Shown here in pieces: positions 37,294-46,279 of a DNA stretch of 64,000 nucleotides. Every line of letters begins with the position of its first letter. The first letter of the stretch is position 1. The DNA lies in assembly GCF_018310535.1 (NCBI RefSeq), contig NZ_CP074103.1:372001-436000 (forward strand), written 5' to 3'. The notes beneath the pieces are model-generated. The model saw only the letters and a program-made list of their open reading frames with translations, had not been told where the DNA came from and did no database searches. A program made the translations under genes and the position numbers. The DNA is from Streptomyces mirabilis (GTDB lineage Bacteria; Actinomycetota; Actinomycetes; Streptomycetales; Streptomycetaceae).

Positions 37294-38166
37294 ATGTCCT
37301 TGTCGCTGCGCCCGCTCGACGACAGCGGCTTCGGCGCCGTCGTCGACTGCAACCTCGCGACCGAAGCCGAAGGGCTCGCGCCCCAGCTGGCGCGAGCCCT
37401 GCACCAGCACAGGCTGCTGGTCGTGCCCCGCCAGCACCTGACCCACGCCGATCTCCTGACCGTCGCCTCCTGCTTCGGAACGGTGGACACGAGCATCGAC
37501 CGCCGCTATGCCGTCGGCGGCTTTCCCGGGCTGACCGTCATCAGCAACATCGTCGAGGACGGCGAGTACGTCGGCATCTACGACGGGGACGATGAGGAGG
37601 AATGGCACGCCGACAACAGCTTCAAGCCACAGCTGACCGCCGTGACGCTGCTGTACTCGGTCATCACCCCCGAGGAAGGCGGCGAGACCCGCTTCGCCGA
37701 CGCGACCCGCGCCTACACCGGCCTCCCCCCGGCGGCACGGCAGCGGATCGAGAAGATGCGCGCGGTGCACTCCATCCAGCAGCTCGGCGCGTTGCAGAGC
37801 CAGGCCAGCGGCGGGCAGTCGTCGGCCGCGGCCGGGAGCCTCGCCGGCCAGCCAGAGGTCGAGCACCCGCTCGTCCTGACCCATCCGGTCACCGGAGCCC
37901 GCTCACTGCTGCTCGGCTCCATGGTGATCCGCTGCGTCACCGGACTCTCCGATCAGGACAGCCGCGCCCTGATCGACGACCTGCTGGAGCACACGACCAG
38001 AGCGCCGTACCTCTACAGCCATCGCTGGAGTCAGGGCGACCTCGTCGTGTGGGACAACCTCGCCACCCTCCACACCGCATCCCCGTGCGACAGCTCCCGC
38101 CACCCCCGCCTGCTGTATCGCGCTGCCGTTCGACAGCATGCCGCTTCCCGTGGCTCCGAGGGATGA
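37294..38166 (+). CDS. TauD/clavaminate-synthase-like Fe(II)/2-oxoglutarate dioxygenase
   Basis: A 290-residue protein. The iron facial triad is visible: His and Asp in EWHADNSF, and a distal His in NLATLHTAS, followed by the 2-oxoglutarate-binding Arg in LLYRAAV. It has the GGETRFADATRAY segment common to TauD/TfdA enzymes. Members hydroxylate amino acids such as arginine, or taurine-like compounds. GAAAGGAG precedes the ATG, 26 bases after the synthetase-like gene, so the two form one operon. Confidence 0.9.
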   Translation: MSLSLRPLDDSGFGAVVDCNLATEAEGLAPQLARALHQHRLLVVPRQHLTHADLLTVASCFGTVDTSIDRRYAVGGFPGLTVISNIVEDGEYVGIYDGDDEEEWHADNSFKPQLTAVTLLYSVITPEEGGETRFADATRAYTGLPPAARQRIEKMRAVHSIQQLGALQSQASGGQSSAAAGSLAGQPEVEHPLVLTHPVTGARSLLLGSMVIRCVTGLSDQDSRALIDDLLEHTTRAPYLYSHRWSQGDLVVWDNLATLHTASPCDSSRHPRLLYRAAVRQHAASRGSEG

Positions 38167-38218
38167 CCGGCGGCGAGAACACGCTGTCTGCGCTCGTCGC
38201 CAGCCCTAGTGTTTGCCC

Positions 38219-39355
38219 ATGACCGCGAAGGCCGTGAAGGTGCCCCTGAAGGAAACCGCCCTCAACCTCGAGCGCATCACCCAGATCGGACACCAAGTGC
38301 ACGGCGTGTGCCCAGACTTCGACGCCGGCGCCTTCGTACAGGACGTGATGTCCGACCTACCCGCACTGGAGCTGAAAGACCGGATTTCTCGGACCAGCCA
38401 GGCACTGCACACCCACCTTCCGGTCACCGGCACCGAAGCCCTCGACGTCCTGCTGCGCTCGCTGCCGCCGACTCCCGAAGCCGCCGGCATCACAAACGAC
38501 TTCGGGTGGCACACCTACTCCCCGCACTCCGACTTCGTCGCGCGCTACCTGCGCACCGGCGAGTACCTGGACCAAGCCCTCGACGCCCTCGCGCGCTTCA
38601 CCCGGTACTTCTCGGCAGAGGTCGCCGTGCGGGACTTCCTCAACGACTTCCCCGACGAGACGATGAAGGCCGTTGACGCGTGGTCCCGCGACGAGGACCA
38701 CCGGACCCGCCGGCTCGCGAGTGAAGCCACCCGCCCCCTCCTGCCCTGCGCGCCCCGCATCTCCCTGCCCGACGATGCGGCGCTCCCTGTGCTCGACCGG
38801 CTCTACGCCGATTCCAGCACCTACGTCCGTACCTCCGTCGCCAACCACCTCCACGACCTCGCCGGCACGCAGCCCGAACTCGTCCTGGCCACCCTCGGGC
38901 GGTGGAAGGACACCGCCAGCGCCACCGACCAGCACTTCGCCTTCATCGCCAGGACGGCCCTGCGGAGCAGGCTCAAGAAGGGCTCGCCGGACGCCTACGC
39001 CTTCCTCGGCTACCCGCACGACGCACCTCTCGAGCTGACACCCCTCGTCCTGGAACGTACCGAGTTGGCCGACGGCGACGTGCTGACCTTCTCCGCCGCC
39101 CTCACCGCCACCGTGGCCGTCCCGGTGGATGTCATGTTCGTGATTTCCTCCACCACCCCCACCGGCAAGCCGCGCGAGAAGGTCTACTTCCTCAACCGCA
39201 ACACCGTCCAGCCCGGTCGGCCGCTCCTTCTGGCCAAGCCGCACAAGCTGCGTTCGACGGCCACAACGAAGATCACTCCCGGCCCGTACACCGTCGCGAT
39301 CCAGGTCAACGGCCGCCGCTTTCCCGCCGCGCCGTTCACGGTCGTCGCGGCATGA
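38219..39355 (+). CDS. AlkC-like DNA alkylation repair (HEAT-repeat) protein
   Basis: A 378-residue protein. The helical repeats VRDFLNDFPDETMKAV, RRLASEATRPLLP and YVRTSVANHLHDLA are those of the AlkC/AlkD HEAT-like DNA glycosylase family, and a beta-rich C-terminal domain (residues about 265-378) resembles the immunoglobulin-like addition of AlkC-beta types. These enzymes remove bulky or cationic alkylated bases. Lying 52 bases after the dioxygenase gene, it may give self-protection if the cluster product alkylates DNA, or it may simply be a neighbour. Confidence 0.8.
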   Translation: MTAKAVKVPLKETALNLERITQIGHQVHGVCPDFDAGAFVQDVMSDLPALELKDRISRTSQALHTHLPVTGTEALDVLLRSLPPTPEAAGITNDFGWHTYSPHSDFVARYLRTGEYLDQALDALARFTRYFSAEVAVRDFLNDFPDETMKAVDAWSRDEDHRTRRLASEATRPLLPCAPRISLPDDAALPVLDRLYADSSTYVRTSVANHLHDLAGTQPELVLATLGRWKDTASATDQHFAFIARTALRSRLKKGSPDAYAFLGYPHDAPLELTPLVLERTELADGDVLTFSAALTATVAVPVDVMFVISSTTPTGKPREKVYFLNRNTVQPGRPLLLAKPHKLRSTATTKITPGPYTVAIQVNGRRFPAAPFTVVAA

Positions 39356-39639
39356 TCCGCGACCGTCCTTCTACCTGATCTGAGCGCTCTCCACCAGGGC
39401 CGTGCCTCGTCCTCGCCACGGCCCGGTCAGCCATGCCCCACACCGGATCCCCGGCCAGCACGGCAATCCCCCGAAGGAGTGACCCGACTGCGTCGAACAG
39501 ATTTCAAGGCCCGCCGCCGCACCCTGCCCGCCCCAACAGCCCGATCAGAACGTGTGTTCACGAAATGAGCCGTGACGGAGCCCGATCCGACGCGTTCTTA
39601 GAGCACCAGTGCCACTTCCCCGCCCAGATGGAGGACATC

Positions 39640-39765
39640 ATGAATCCCGCCCCCACCCTCGTGCATCAGCCCTCCGGAATCGAACGACGGCCCACCCCCG
39701 TGACGGTGCGCCGTGTTGACGACACCCGCTGCTCAGCACGTCTGGATACGAGGTGGGTGGCATGA
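39640..39765 (+). CDS. 41-residue peptide coupled to an ABC exporter
   Basis: GGAGG lies about 5 bases before the ATG at 39640. The stop overlaps the ABC transporter ATG by four bases (ATGA), so translation is probably real. The product has a Pro/Thr-rich front half and an Arg/Asp-rich end with one cysteine (RRVDDTRCSARLDTRWVA). There is no membrane helix. Its size, position before an exporter and the two PIMT-type methyltransferases in the same operon suggest a precursor peptide. I recognise no known precursor class, and it could instead be a leader for translational coupling. Confidence 0.5.
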   Translation: MNPAPTLVHQPSGIERRPTPVTVRRVDDTRCSARLDTRWVA

Positions 39766-41762
39766 GTGAGTCGACCGATGAAACCGCCGAGACCGTCCCG
39801 GGGCCGCGCCCCACCCCCCTTCCGCCCGCCCCGCCGACCGCGTCACCGCAAGCCGCGCTGGGCGCCGGCGCGGAGCAGCCCTCCCCCGCCCCGGAGATGC
39901 GGTACGTGGACCTGACCGGCAGCCGTGAAGCGGCCGGCCGCTCCATCCGGATGCGCGACATGGCCCGGCGCCTGCCCCAGCTGGTGCGGCGTTCGCTGGC
40001 ACTGGCCTGGCGCGTCGACCGGAAGGCCACCACCGGTCTCCTGCTGTGCCAGACGGTCGCCGGCGTCATGCAGGCCCTGGGCCTCATCGCGATCAGCGGA
40101 ACCCTCACCGCACTGCTGACCAGTGGCGACGTCTACCATCGGCTCCTCCAGGCATGGCCGTCCGTAGCCCTGCTGGCGGCTGCGACCGGGGTGCGGGCGC
40201 TGCTGGGCATCACCGTCAGCTGGCTCTCCTCCCGACTGGGCCCGCTCATGTCGCGCGAAGCCGAGCAGATGCTGCTCACCGGCTGCGCCGAGGTGGAGCT
40301 CTCCGCCTACGACGACCCCGACTTCAACCGCGACCGCGAAGCCGCCGACCGCGGAGCACAGGTCACCGGGGACCTGGTCAACGAGGGCCAGGACCTGATC
40401 GCCTCGGCGGCCTCCTTCCTCGCCGGGGCCATCGTGCTGGCCGGCGTGAGCTGGGTGCTGCTTCCCCTTCTGGTCGTGGCCAGCCTGCCGCAGGCCCTTG
40501 CCCAGGTCAGCGCCGCCCGGGTCCGCTACCTGGCGAACCTGCGCAGCAACGGCGACAACCGCATGCTGTCGGTGCTGCGTTGGCACATCTTCACCCGCGA
40601 GGCAGCCGACCAGATCCGCGCCGGCACCATGGCCGAATTCCTGTCCGGCCGGTACCGGCAGACGGTCGCCCGGATCAACCGCGAAGACCGGACCGCGGCC
40701 GACAAGGGCGCCCGCATGTCGCTGTTCGGCGCGCTGTGCGGCGGCCTCGGATCGGCTGTCGTGTGGGCGGCGGTGGTGTGGCTGCTGGCCACCGGCCGCA
40801 TCAGCGTCGGCCACGCCGGCACGGCCGTCTTCGCTCTGCAGACGGTGGGCCAGTCGGTGCGCGGGCTGGTCGCCGTGGGGGCCCGTGCCGTGCGTACCGG
40901 CCTCTACATGGACGACTGGACCCGGTTCCTCGACTTGGCCGGCGGCTACACCATGCGCCGCGGCGAGCACCGGCCAGCGCCACCAAACGAGATCAAGATC
41001 AAGTCGGTCTCGCACCGCTACGCCGGGAAGGACCAGGACGCGTTGTCCGACGTCTCGCTCACGCTGCGCCGGGGCGAGGTCACAGCACTGGTCGGCTTCA
41101 ACGGATCGGGGAAATCAACGCTGTCGAAGCTGGTCAGCGGCCTGTACCTGCCCACTGGAGGACAGGTGCTGTGGGACGGCGTCCCCACCGACGACGCCGA
41201 CCCGCAGGCACTGTGGCAGCAGGTGGCCCTGGTGCCACAGGACTACGCGCACTGGCCGCTGACGGTCCGCGAGAATGTCACCCAGGGGCAGCCCACGGCC
41301 CGCGGTGACGCGGCGGTCCTCGAAGCCTGCGAGGCCTCCGACGCGGACGAGGTCGTCGACAAGCTCGGCGCCGGCCTGGACACGCTCCTGGCCCGCGAGT
41401 GGCTGAACGGCGAGGAACTGAGCGGCGGCCAGTGGCAGCGCATCGCGCTCGCCCGGGCATTCTTCCGCGAGGCAGGGCTCCTGGTCCTCGACGAACCGAC
41501 CGCCAACCTCGACCCTCGCGCCGAATACAGAATCTTCCAGCGGCTGCGGGACCTGGCCCAGGACCGGGTGGTGTTGCTGGTCACGCATCGCATCACCAAC
41601 GTCGCCGTGGCCGACCGGATCGTTGTCCTCGACGAGGGCAGAGTCGTGCAGGAGGGCACCTACAAGGACCTCGCCGCCCAAGAAGGCGGCCCGTTCCAGC
41701 AGTTGCTGTCCTACCAGGTCACCTCGGAGCCGGACGGCGAGAAGCACGGAACCCGCGCGTGA
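39762..41762 (+). CDS. ABC exporter, fused permease and ATPase
   Basis: A 666-residue half-transporter. After a Pro-rich head come six membrane segments (about 85-370) and an ATPase domain with Walker A GFNGSGKSTL, signature LSGGQWQRIALARAF, Walker B LLVLDEPTANLD and switch His LLVTHRI. It is of the lipid/peptide exporter class. No N-terminal C39 peptidase domain is present. It is coupled to the 41-residue peptide upstream, so export of a peptide or of a small-molecule product are both possible. Confidence 0.92.
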   Translation: MSESTDETAETVPGPRPTPLPPAPPTASPQAALGAGAEQPSPAPEMRYVDLTGSREAAGRSIRMRDMARRLPQLVRRSLALAWRVDRKATTGLLLCQTVAGVMQALGLIAISGTLTALLTSGDVYHRLLQAWPSVALLAAATGVRALLGITVSWLSSRLGPLMSREAEQMLLTGCAEVELSAYDDPDFNRDREAADRGAQVTGDLVNEGQDLIASAASFLAGAIVLAGVSWVLLPLLVVASLPQALAQVSAARVRYLANLRSNGDNRMLSVLRWHIFTREAADQIRAGTMAEFLSGRYRQTVARINREDRTAADKGARMSLFGALCGGLGSAVVWAAVVWLLATGRISVGHAGTAVFALQTVGQSVRGLVAVGARAVRTGLYMDDWTRFLDLAGGYTMRRGEHRPAPPNEIKIKSVSHRYAGKDQDALSDVSLTLRRGEVTALVGFNGSGKSTLSKLVSGLYLPTGGQVLWDGVPTDDADPQALWQQVALVPQDYAHWPLTVRENVTQGQPTARGDAAVLEACEASDADEVVDKLGAGLDTLLAREWLNGEELSGGQWQRIALARAFFREAGLLVLDEPTANLDPRAEYRIFQRLRDLAQDRVVLLVTHRITNVAVADRIVVLDEGRVVQEGTYKDLAAQEGGPFQQLLSYQVTSEPDGEKHGTRA

Positions 41763-41869
41763 AGGGCCCCGACACCACTTCACCAGCTCCGCCCGGGCGC
41801 ACGGCCCCCGCTGACCCGCCCACCCTCGACCCATCCACCAGCCCTTCCATGCTTCTCCGAGGTGTTGAC

Positions 41870-43345
41870 GTGCCGATCACCCGCTCCCACATCCGCGCGA
41901 CCCTCGACAGCTACCTGACTCGGCACCCGCACGAGCGAGAGTCCCTGGCCGGCCTGTTTGCCGTCCTGGACGGGCCGGACGACCCGTCCAGCCGGGCGAC
42001 TCTTCCCGGCCACGTCACCTGCAGCGCGGTCGTCATCGACCGAGACCGGCGCGTACTGCACATCGTCCACAAGGCCACTGGGCTGCTGCTCACCCCGGGC
42101 GGGCACGCCGAGGCGGACCGGAGCCTGATGGCCGCTGCTCTTCGGGAGGTGTCCGAGGAGACGGGCATCCGGCCCGGTGACCTGTGTCTGACCCCGCAGT
42201 TCCTGGGCGGCCCGATCGACATCGACGTGCACGGGATCAACGCCAATCCCGCAAAGGGCGAGCCGAGCCATCAGCACTTCGACTTCCGCTTCGCCTTCTA
42301 CGTCAGCGCCGAGCAGCTGCCGCCGCTCAGGCTCCAGGACGAAGAGGTCTCGGGTTCCCAGTGGCTTGCGTTCGCCGACGTCAGGTCCCCAACGCTGCGG
42401 GCCAAGCTGTCGGACGCCGAGGCCGATGGGCTCGACGGGCAGCCGGAGCCAGTCAACGCGTCGGCTCTGGTCCACGACGGCTTCGGACGCTACCTGCTTC
42501 ATCTCAGGGATCTGCGGGAGGGCATCTGGGCGCCCGGGGTCTTCGACCTCCTGGGAGGCGGGCGCGAAAGGGATGACCGGGGCCTGGAGGACACCTTGCG
42601 GCGGGAGCTCGCCGAGGAGGCCCCCGGCCTTGCACCGGTGGGCTTGGCGCCCTACGCAGTCGAAGAGGCGAGGAGCGTCGACGGCCTCGCGGTGCCGATC
42701 AAGGTCTTCACGGCCCGCTGGAGCGGACACCCCGACACGGCGGGCCTACAAGAGGGCGTCCTTCTGCAATGGTTCACCCCCGACATGCTGGACCGACTAC
42801 CCATGAGTCCCGGTCTCGGCGACCTGATCCGCCGCCACGCGGCCGAGCACCCCCCGGCCGGCAGCCCGCCGGACCGCATCCGCCCACTGCACGAAGAGGC
42901 ACCGGAGGGGACCGAACTCCACATCATCGGCGTCCACCTTCACCTCCAGGACGAGCAGGGCCGGATCCTCCTCGGACTGCGCCATCCCGACTCGGCCTTC
43001 GCGCCGGACGAATGGCACTTTTTGGCAGGTCATTGCGAGAGGGAAGCCGCCATCAGCTGTTTGGTGCGCGAAGCTCAGGAGGAGGCCGGGCTGATCATCG
43101 ATCCCGGTGACATCGAGCTCGTGCATGTGGTCCACCACGTCGACTCGCCGACGGCGCGGGCACGGATCGCGCTCGTCTTCCAGGCCCGGGCATGGTCCGG
43201 TACCCCGCAACTCCTGGAGCCCGACCGGTGCGTGGCGTGGCGGTGGTTCAGCCCGCAGGATCTTCCGGCAAAGGTCGTGCCGTACACCCGCCTGGCGATC
43301 GAAGGCATCGTCGCGGGCCGCCCGTACACGCAGACGGGCTGGTGA
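41870..43345 (+). CDS. Triple Nudix hydrolase
   Basis: One chain of about 491 residues with three Nudix domains in series. Box 1 is GGHAEADRSLMAAALREVSEETG, given here in two parts: GGHAEADRS and REVSEETGI. Box 2 is GGGRERDDRG with RRELAEEAPG. Box 3 is AGHCEREAA with REAQEEAGL, one residue short in its first half. I prefer the GTG at 41870, since VPITRSHIRATLDSYL is how single Nudix relatives start; the GTG at 41759 overlaps the ABC stop (GTGA) and adds a low-complexity 37 residues. Nudix enzymes split nucleoside-diphosphate-X bonds or similar. Substrates are unknown. Confidence 0.87.
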   Translation: MPITRSHIRATLDSYLTRHPHERESLAGLFAVLDGPDDPSSRATLPGHVTCSAVVIDRDRRVLHIVHKATGLLLTPGGHAEADRSLMAAALREVSEETGIRPGDLCLTPQFLGGPIDIDVHGINANPAKGEPSHQHFDFRFAFYVSAEQLPPLRLQDEEVSGSQWLAFADVRSPTLRAKLSDAEADGLDGQPEPVNASALVHDGFGRYLLHLRDLREGIWAPGVFDLLGGGRERDDRGLEDTLRRELAEEAPGLAPVGLAPYAVEEARSVDGLAVPIKVFTARWSGHPDTAGLQEGVLLQWFTPDMLDRLPMSPGLGDLIRRHAAEHPPAGSPPDRIRPLHEEAPEGTELHIIGVHLHLQDEQGRILLGLRHPDSAFAPDEWHFLAGHCEREAAISCLVREAQEEAGLIIDPGDIELVHVVHHVDSPTARARIALVFQARAWSGTPQLLEPDRCVAWRWFSPQDLPAKVVPYTRLAIEGIVAGRPYTQTGW

Positions 43346-43351
43346 GCCCCT

Positions 43352-43873
43352 GTGACGCTCCCACCGACACCCAGCTCTTCCTGGCCTGAGCACTTCCTCG
43401 CGCACCGCGCCGGCCACCACTGCCCAATGTGCGGCAACGACTGGACGGCCGATGACATCGGATGGGGGCTGCTGCTGCACCGCGGCGAGGTGTCCCAGTC
43501 CTATCTCTGGCGCTCCGGGCGAGTCCGGGGCTACTCCATCACCATCGTGACCGCGCGCCACGTGGCCGAGCCCACCGAACTTTCGGACGACGAAGCCGCC
43601 GCCTTCTGGCGGGACACCCTCGCCCTGGGCCGCGCACTTGAGGCGCACTACCAGCCGTTGAAGATGAACTACCTGCTCCTCGGCAACGCCATTCCGCATG
43701 CCCACCATCACGTCGTGCCGCGACGGGAGGCGGGTGCGGACCCGGCGCCGGGCGGCCCCTTGCCCTTCGACGTGCTCGACCTCGGGCGCCAGGAAGAGGC
43801 CCAACTACAGGCGGACGCCCGGGCGCTGCGCCGGCTGATGAACGGCCCCGGCAGGCCGGAGGCCGGGCATTGA
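43352..43873 (+). CDS. HIT family nucleotide hydrolase/transferase
   Basis: A 173-residue protein with the histidine triad PHAHHHVVPR near residue 115 and the preceding NYLLLGNAIP strand. An N-terminal CPMCGNDW pair may bind zinc. HIT enzymes hydrolyse or transfer nucleoside monophosphates, for example phosphoramidates, ADP-sugars or AMP-lysine. Located between Nudix and kinase genes it strengthens the nucleotide theme of the operon. The TGA overlaps the TTG start of the next gene. Confidence 0.88.
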   Translation: MTLPPTPSSSWPEHFLAHRAGHHCPMCGNDWTADDIGWGLLLHRGEVSQSYLWRSGRVRGYSITIVTARHVAEPTELSDDEAAAFWRDTLALGRALEAHYQPLKMNYLLLGNAIPHAHHHVVPRREAGADPAPGGPLPFDVLDLGRQEEAQLQADARALRRLMNGPGRPEAGH

Positions 43874-44904
43874 ACGCGCAGTTCGACGTCACGGCCGTGG
43901 CGGGAATCCTGGCGCTGCACTACCGCGTCGTCCCCACCGACGTCCGCGAAGGGCCGTCAGGGACCGCCACGTGCAACTACGTGGCCAAGGACGGCGACGG
44001 CCGCCGATGGTTTGTGAAGGCCTACCCAGAGCACGCTGACCTGGGCGCCGAGGGGCGCGCCCTCGAGCTGGCCGAGTTCGCCGCACTCGGCGGGGTCCCG
44101 GTGCCGGCGATGCGCCGGACCCTGGACGGCGACCTCATCGCCGTCGAAGGCGGCCTGGCGGTGGCCGTCACCGCGTTCGCCGAGGGCGCCGAGACAGCGG
44201 AAGGCGGCCTGCACGGCGAGCAGTGGGCCGCCGTCGGCGCGACCGTGGGCCGACTGCACCGCACGCTCGCGCGACATCCGGACGGGCCGCCGCGCCGCGC
44301 CCCGTCCCACGAGGTCTGTGACATCGAGCGGGGCCGCCAGCGCCTGGAACGGCTCCTCGACAGCTACGCGAAGCAACCCCCGAGTTCCGCGTTCGGAGCG
44401 TGGTCGAGAGACGCCGCCCAACAACGGCTGGACGAACTCCCCGCAACGGCATCCATGCTCGAAGCACTCCCCTTGACCCTGGCAGCGCAGATCGTCCATG
44501 GCGACCTGTCCTCCCTCAACCTGATGCTGAGAGGCGAGAAGGTCGCCGCGGTCGTCGACTTCCGGCCGCCGACGCACCGCAGCCCAATGTGGGAGCTGGG
44601 ACGCATCGTGCTCGATCCGCGCACGGTCCTGACCGCCCCGGACTGGCCCACGGGCCTGGCCACGGCCGTCGCCGCCTACCGGGAGACCAACCCGGCCATG
44701 CCGGACGAGGACCTCATGACGGTGCCCCGGGTGGCGGCCGGCTACCTGGCCTGCTCGGTGTACCCGCTCTCGGAGCCGCTCGACGACCCAACCGCGGTCA
44801 CCCCTCAGCTGGAGGCGTACGGGCGGGCCCGCCACGAGGCCCTGGGTGTGCTGTGCGCCCGCCTGGACGAGGCGGAGGAGGTGCTCCGTGACCAGCTCCG
44901 CTGA
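43870..44904 (+). CDS. Phosphotransferase (APH/choline kinase fold)
   Basis: A 344-residue protein starting at a TTG that overlaps the previous stop (TTGA). The Brenner-type catalytic loop IVHGDLSSLNLML and the following VVDFRPP (D-F-x, usually D-F-G/E) identify the aminoglycoside/homoserine kinase fold. A lysine in WFVKAYPEH binds ATP. The substrate may be a small hydroxylated metabolite; this family gives resistance in some clusters and biosynthetic phosphorylation in others. Confidence 0.85.
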   Translation: MNAQFDVTAVAGILALHYRVVPTDVREGPSGTATCNYVAKDGDGRRWFVKAYPEHADLGAEGRALELAEFAALGGVPVPAMRRTLDGDLIAVEGGLAVAVTAFAEGAETAEGGLHGEQWAAVGATVGRLHRTLARHPDGPPRRAPSHEVCDIERGRQRLERLLDSYAKQPPSSAFGAWSRDAAQQRLDELPATASMLEALPLTLAAQIVHGDLSSLNLMLRGEKVAAVVDFRPPTHRSPMWELGRIVLDPRTVLTAPDWPTGLATAVAAYRETNPAMPDEDLMTVPRVAAGYLACSVYPLSEPLDDPTAVTPQLEAYGRARHEALGVLCARLDEAEEVLRDQLR

Positions 44905-46279
44905 CTCTCCCGCTCGGCTCCAGACGTCGCTGTGGCGGCACCGCAACTTCCGGACGTTCCTGATCGGGCAGAGCGCCAGCGTGACCGGCAGCTCGATCAG
45001 CTCGATGGTGATCCCGGTGATCGCCGTCCTGGAGCTGCACGCCACCACCTCTCAGGTGGCCTGGTTGGCGTTCCTTGGACTGCTGCCACCCGCGGTGCTC
45101 GCCCTGCACGCCGGGGCGCTCGCTGACCGCCATTCCAAGCAGCGCCAGATGATCATCGGGGATCTGGTCAGTGCGGCCGCACTGGCCACGGTGCCGGTGG
45201 CGGCAGCCCTCGACGCACTGACCCTGCCCCAGCTCATGGCGGTCGCCGTGGTGCAGGGCGCCGCGGGCGTGGTGCATGACGCGGCGGCCATCAGCATCCT
45301 GCCGAGCCTGGTCGACCGGTCCTTGATCCAGCGGAGCAACAGCCGGGTCGGCGCACTCTTCGCCCTCTCCGCGACCGGCGGCAGCAACCTGGGCGCCGCG
45401 CTGACCGCCTTGGTCGGACCGGCCCGAGCCCTGCTCGGAGACATCCTCTCCTATCTCATCAGTGCCTGGTGCACCGCGCGCATCCGCATGCCCAAGACCG
45501 ACCGGGCACGTACCGGGGAGCGTCGGCTGTGGGCGGAGATCGGCGAGGGCGTGCGGTATGTACGCAGTGACGACCGGCTGCGTACCTTGACGCTGGTCAA
45601 CGCGTCGACTTCCTTCGCCCTCGCACTGCTCAACACACTGTGGGCGCTGTACTTGCTGCGCACCCTTGCGATGAGCACCACGGCGTTCGGTGTCGTGCTG
45701 GGGCTCGGCGCCCTGGGCGCGGCCGCCGGCGCGCTCCTCGCCCCTGCCCTTGCTCGACGGATCGGGCCCGGGCCGATGATGCTGGCCGCGCTCGCGATCA
45801 CGCCGGTGACCCAGATTCCGCTGCTGCTCGCCTCTCCCGGCCTTGGCTGGCAGATCGTGATCGGTGCGGCGCTGTTCGTGCAGTTGGCGTGCGCGGGTGC
45901 GGCGGGCACCACCCAGCGGTCAATCCGTCAGATCATCACCAACTCCCGCATGCAGGCACGGATGCAGGCGGTGAGCACCTGGTTGACATCGGGTGCCAGG
46001 CCGGTCGGCGCGCTGCTCGCCGGCGCACTGGGGACGTGGGCCGGTGTCCGGGCCGCCCTGGTCGTCGGTGCCTTTCTGCTCACTGTGCCGCTCCTGGTCC
46101 TGGCGCTCTCTCCGCTGCGCGGCCTGCGGCAGATGCCCGGTGCCCCGCCCGAGCGGGAGGAACCCGCGCCTGCCGAAGAACTACCGCGCCCCGGCCCTCC
46201 ACCTCAGGTGCCGGCCCCTGGAGCGGCGGCCGCCGCAGACATCCGCCGTGAGAGCTCGTTGGACGGAGGCGCCACATGA
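44888..46279 (+). CDS. MFS exporter
   Basis: A 463-residue protein with about twelve membrane segments, the loop AGALADRHSKQRQMI and a long Pro/Glu-rich cytoplasmic tail. The start GTG at 44888 follows GAGGAGG by 6 bases and overlaps the kinase gene by 17 bases. It belongs to the MFS_3-like (enterobactin exporter-type) group and is the second exporter of the operon. It overlaps the next gene by four bases. Confidence 0.87.
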   Translation: MTSSADSPARLQTSLWRHRNFRTFLIGQSASVTGSSISSMVIPVIAVLELHATTSQVAWLAFLGLLPPAVLALHAGALADRHSKQRQMIIGDLVSAAALATVPVAAALDALTLPQLMAVAVVQGAAGVVHDAAAISILPSLVDRSLIQRSNSRVGALFALSATGGSNLGAALTALVGPARALLGDILSYLISAWCTARIRMPKTDRARTGERRLWAEIGEGVRYVRSDDRLRTLTLVNASTSFALALLNTLWALYLLRTLAMSTTAFGVVLGLGALGAAAGALLAPALARRIGPGPMMLAALAITPVTQIPLLLASPGLGWQIVIGAALFVQLACAGAAGTTQRSIRQIITNSRMQARMQAVSTWLTSGARPVGALLAGALGTWAGVRAALVVGAFLLTVPLLVLALSPLRGLRQMPGAPPEREEPAPAEELPRPGPPPQVPAPGAAAAADIRRESSLDGGAT

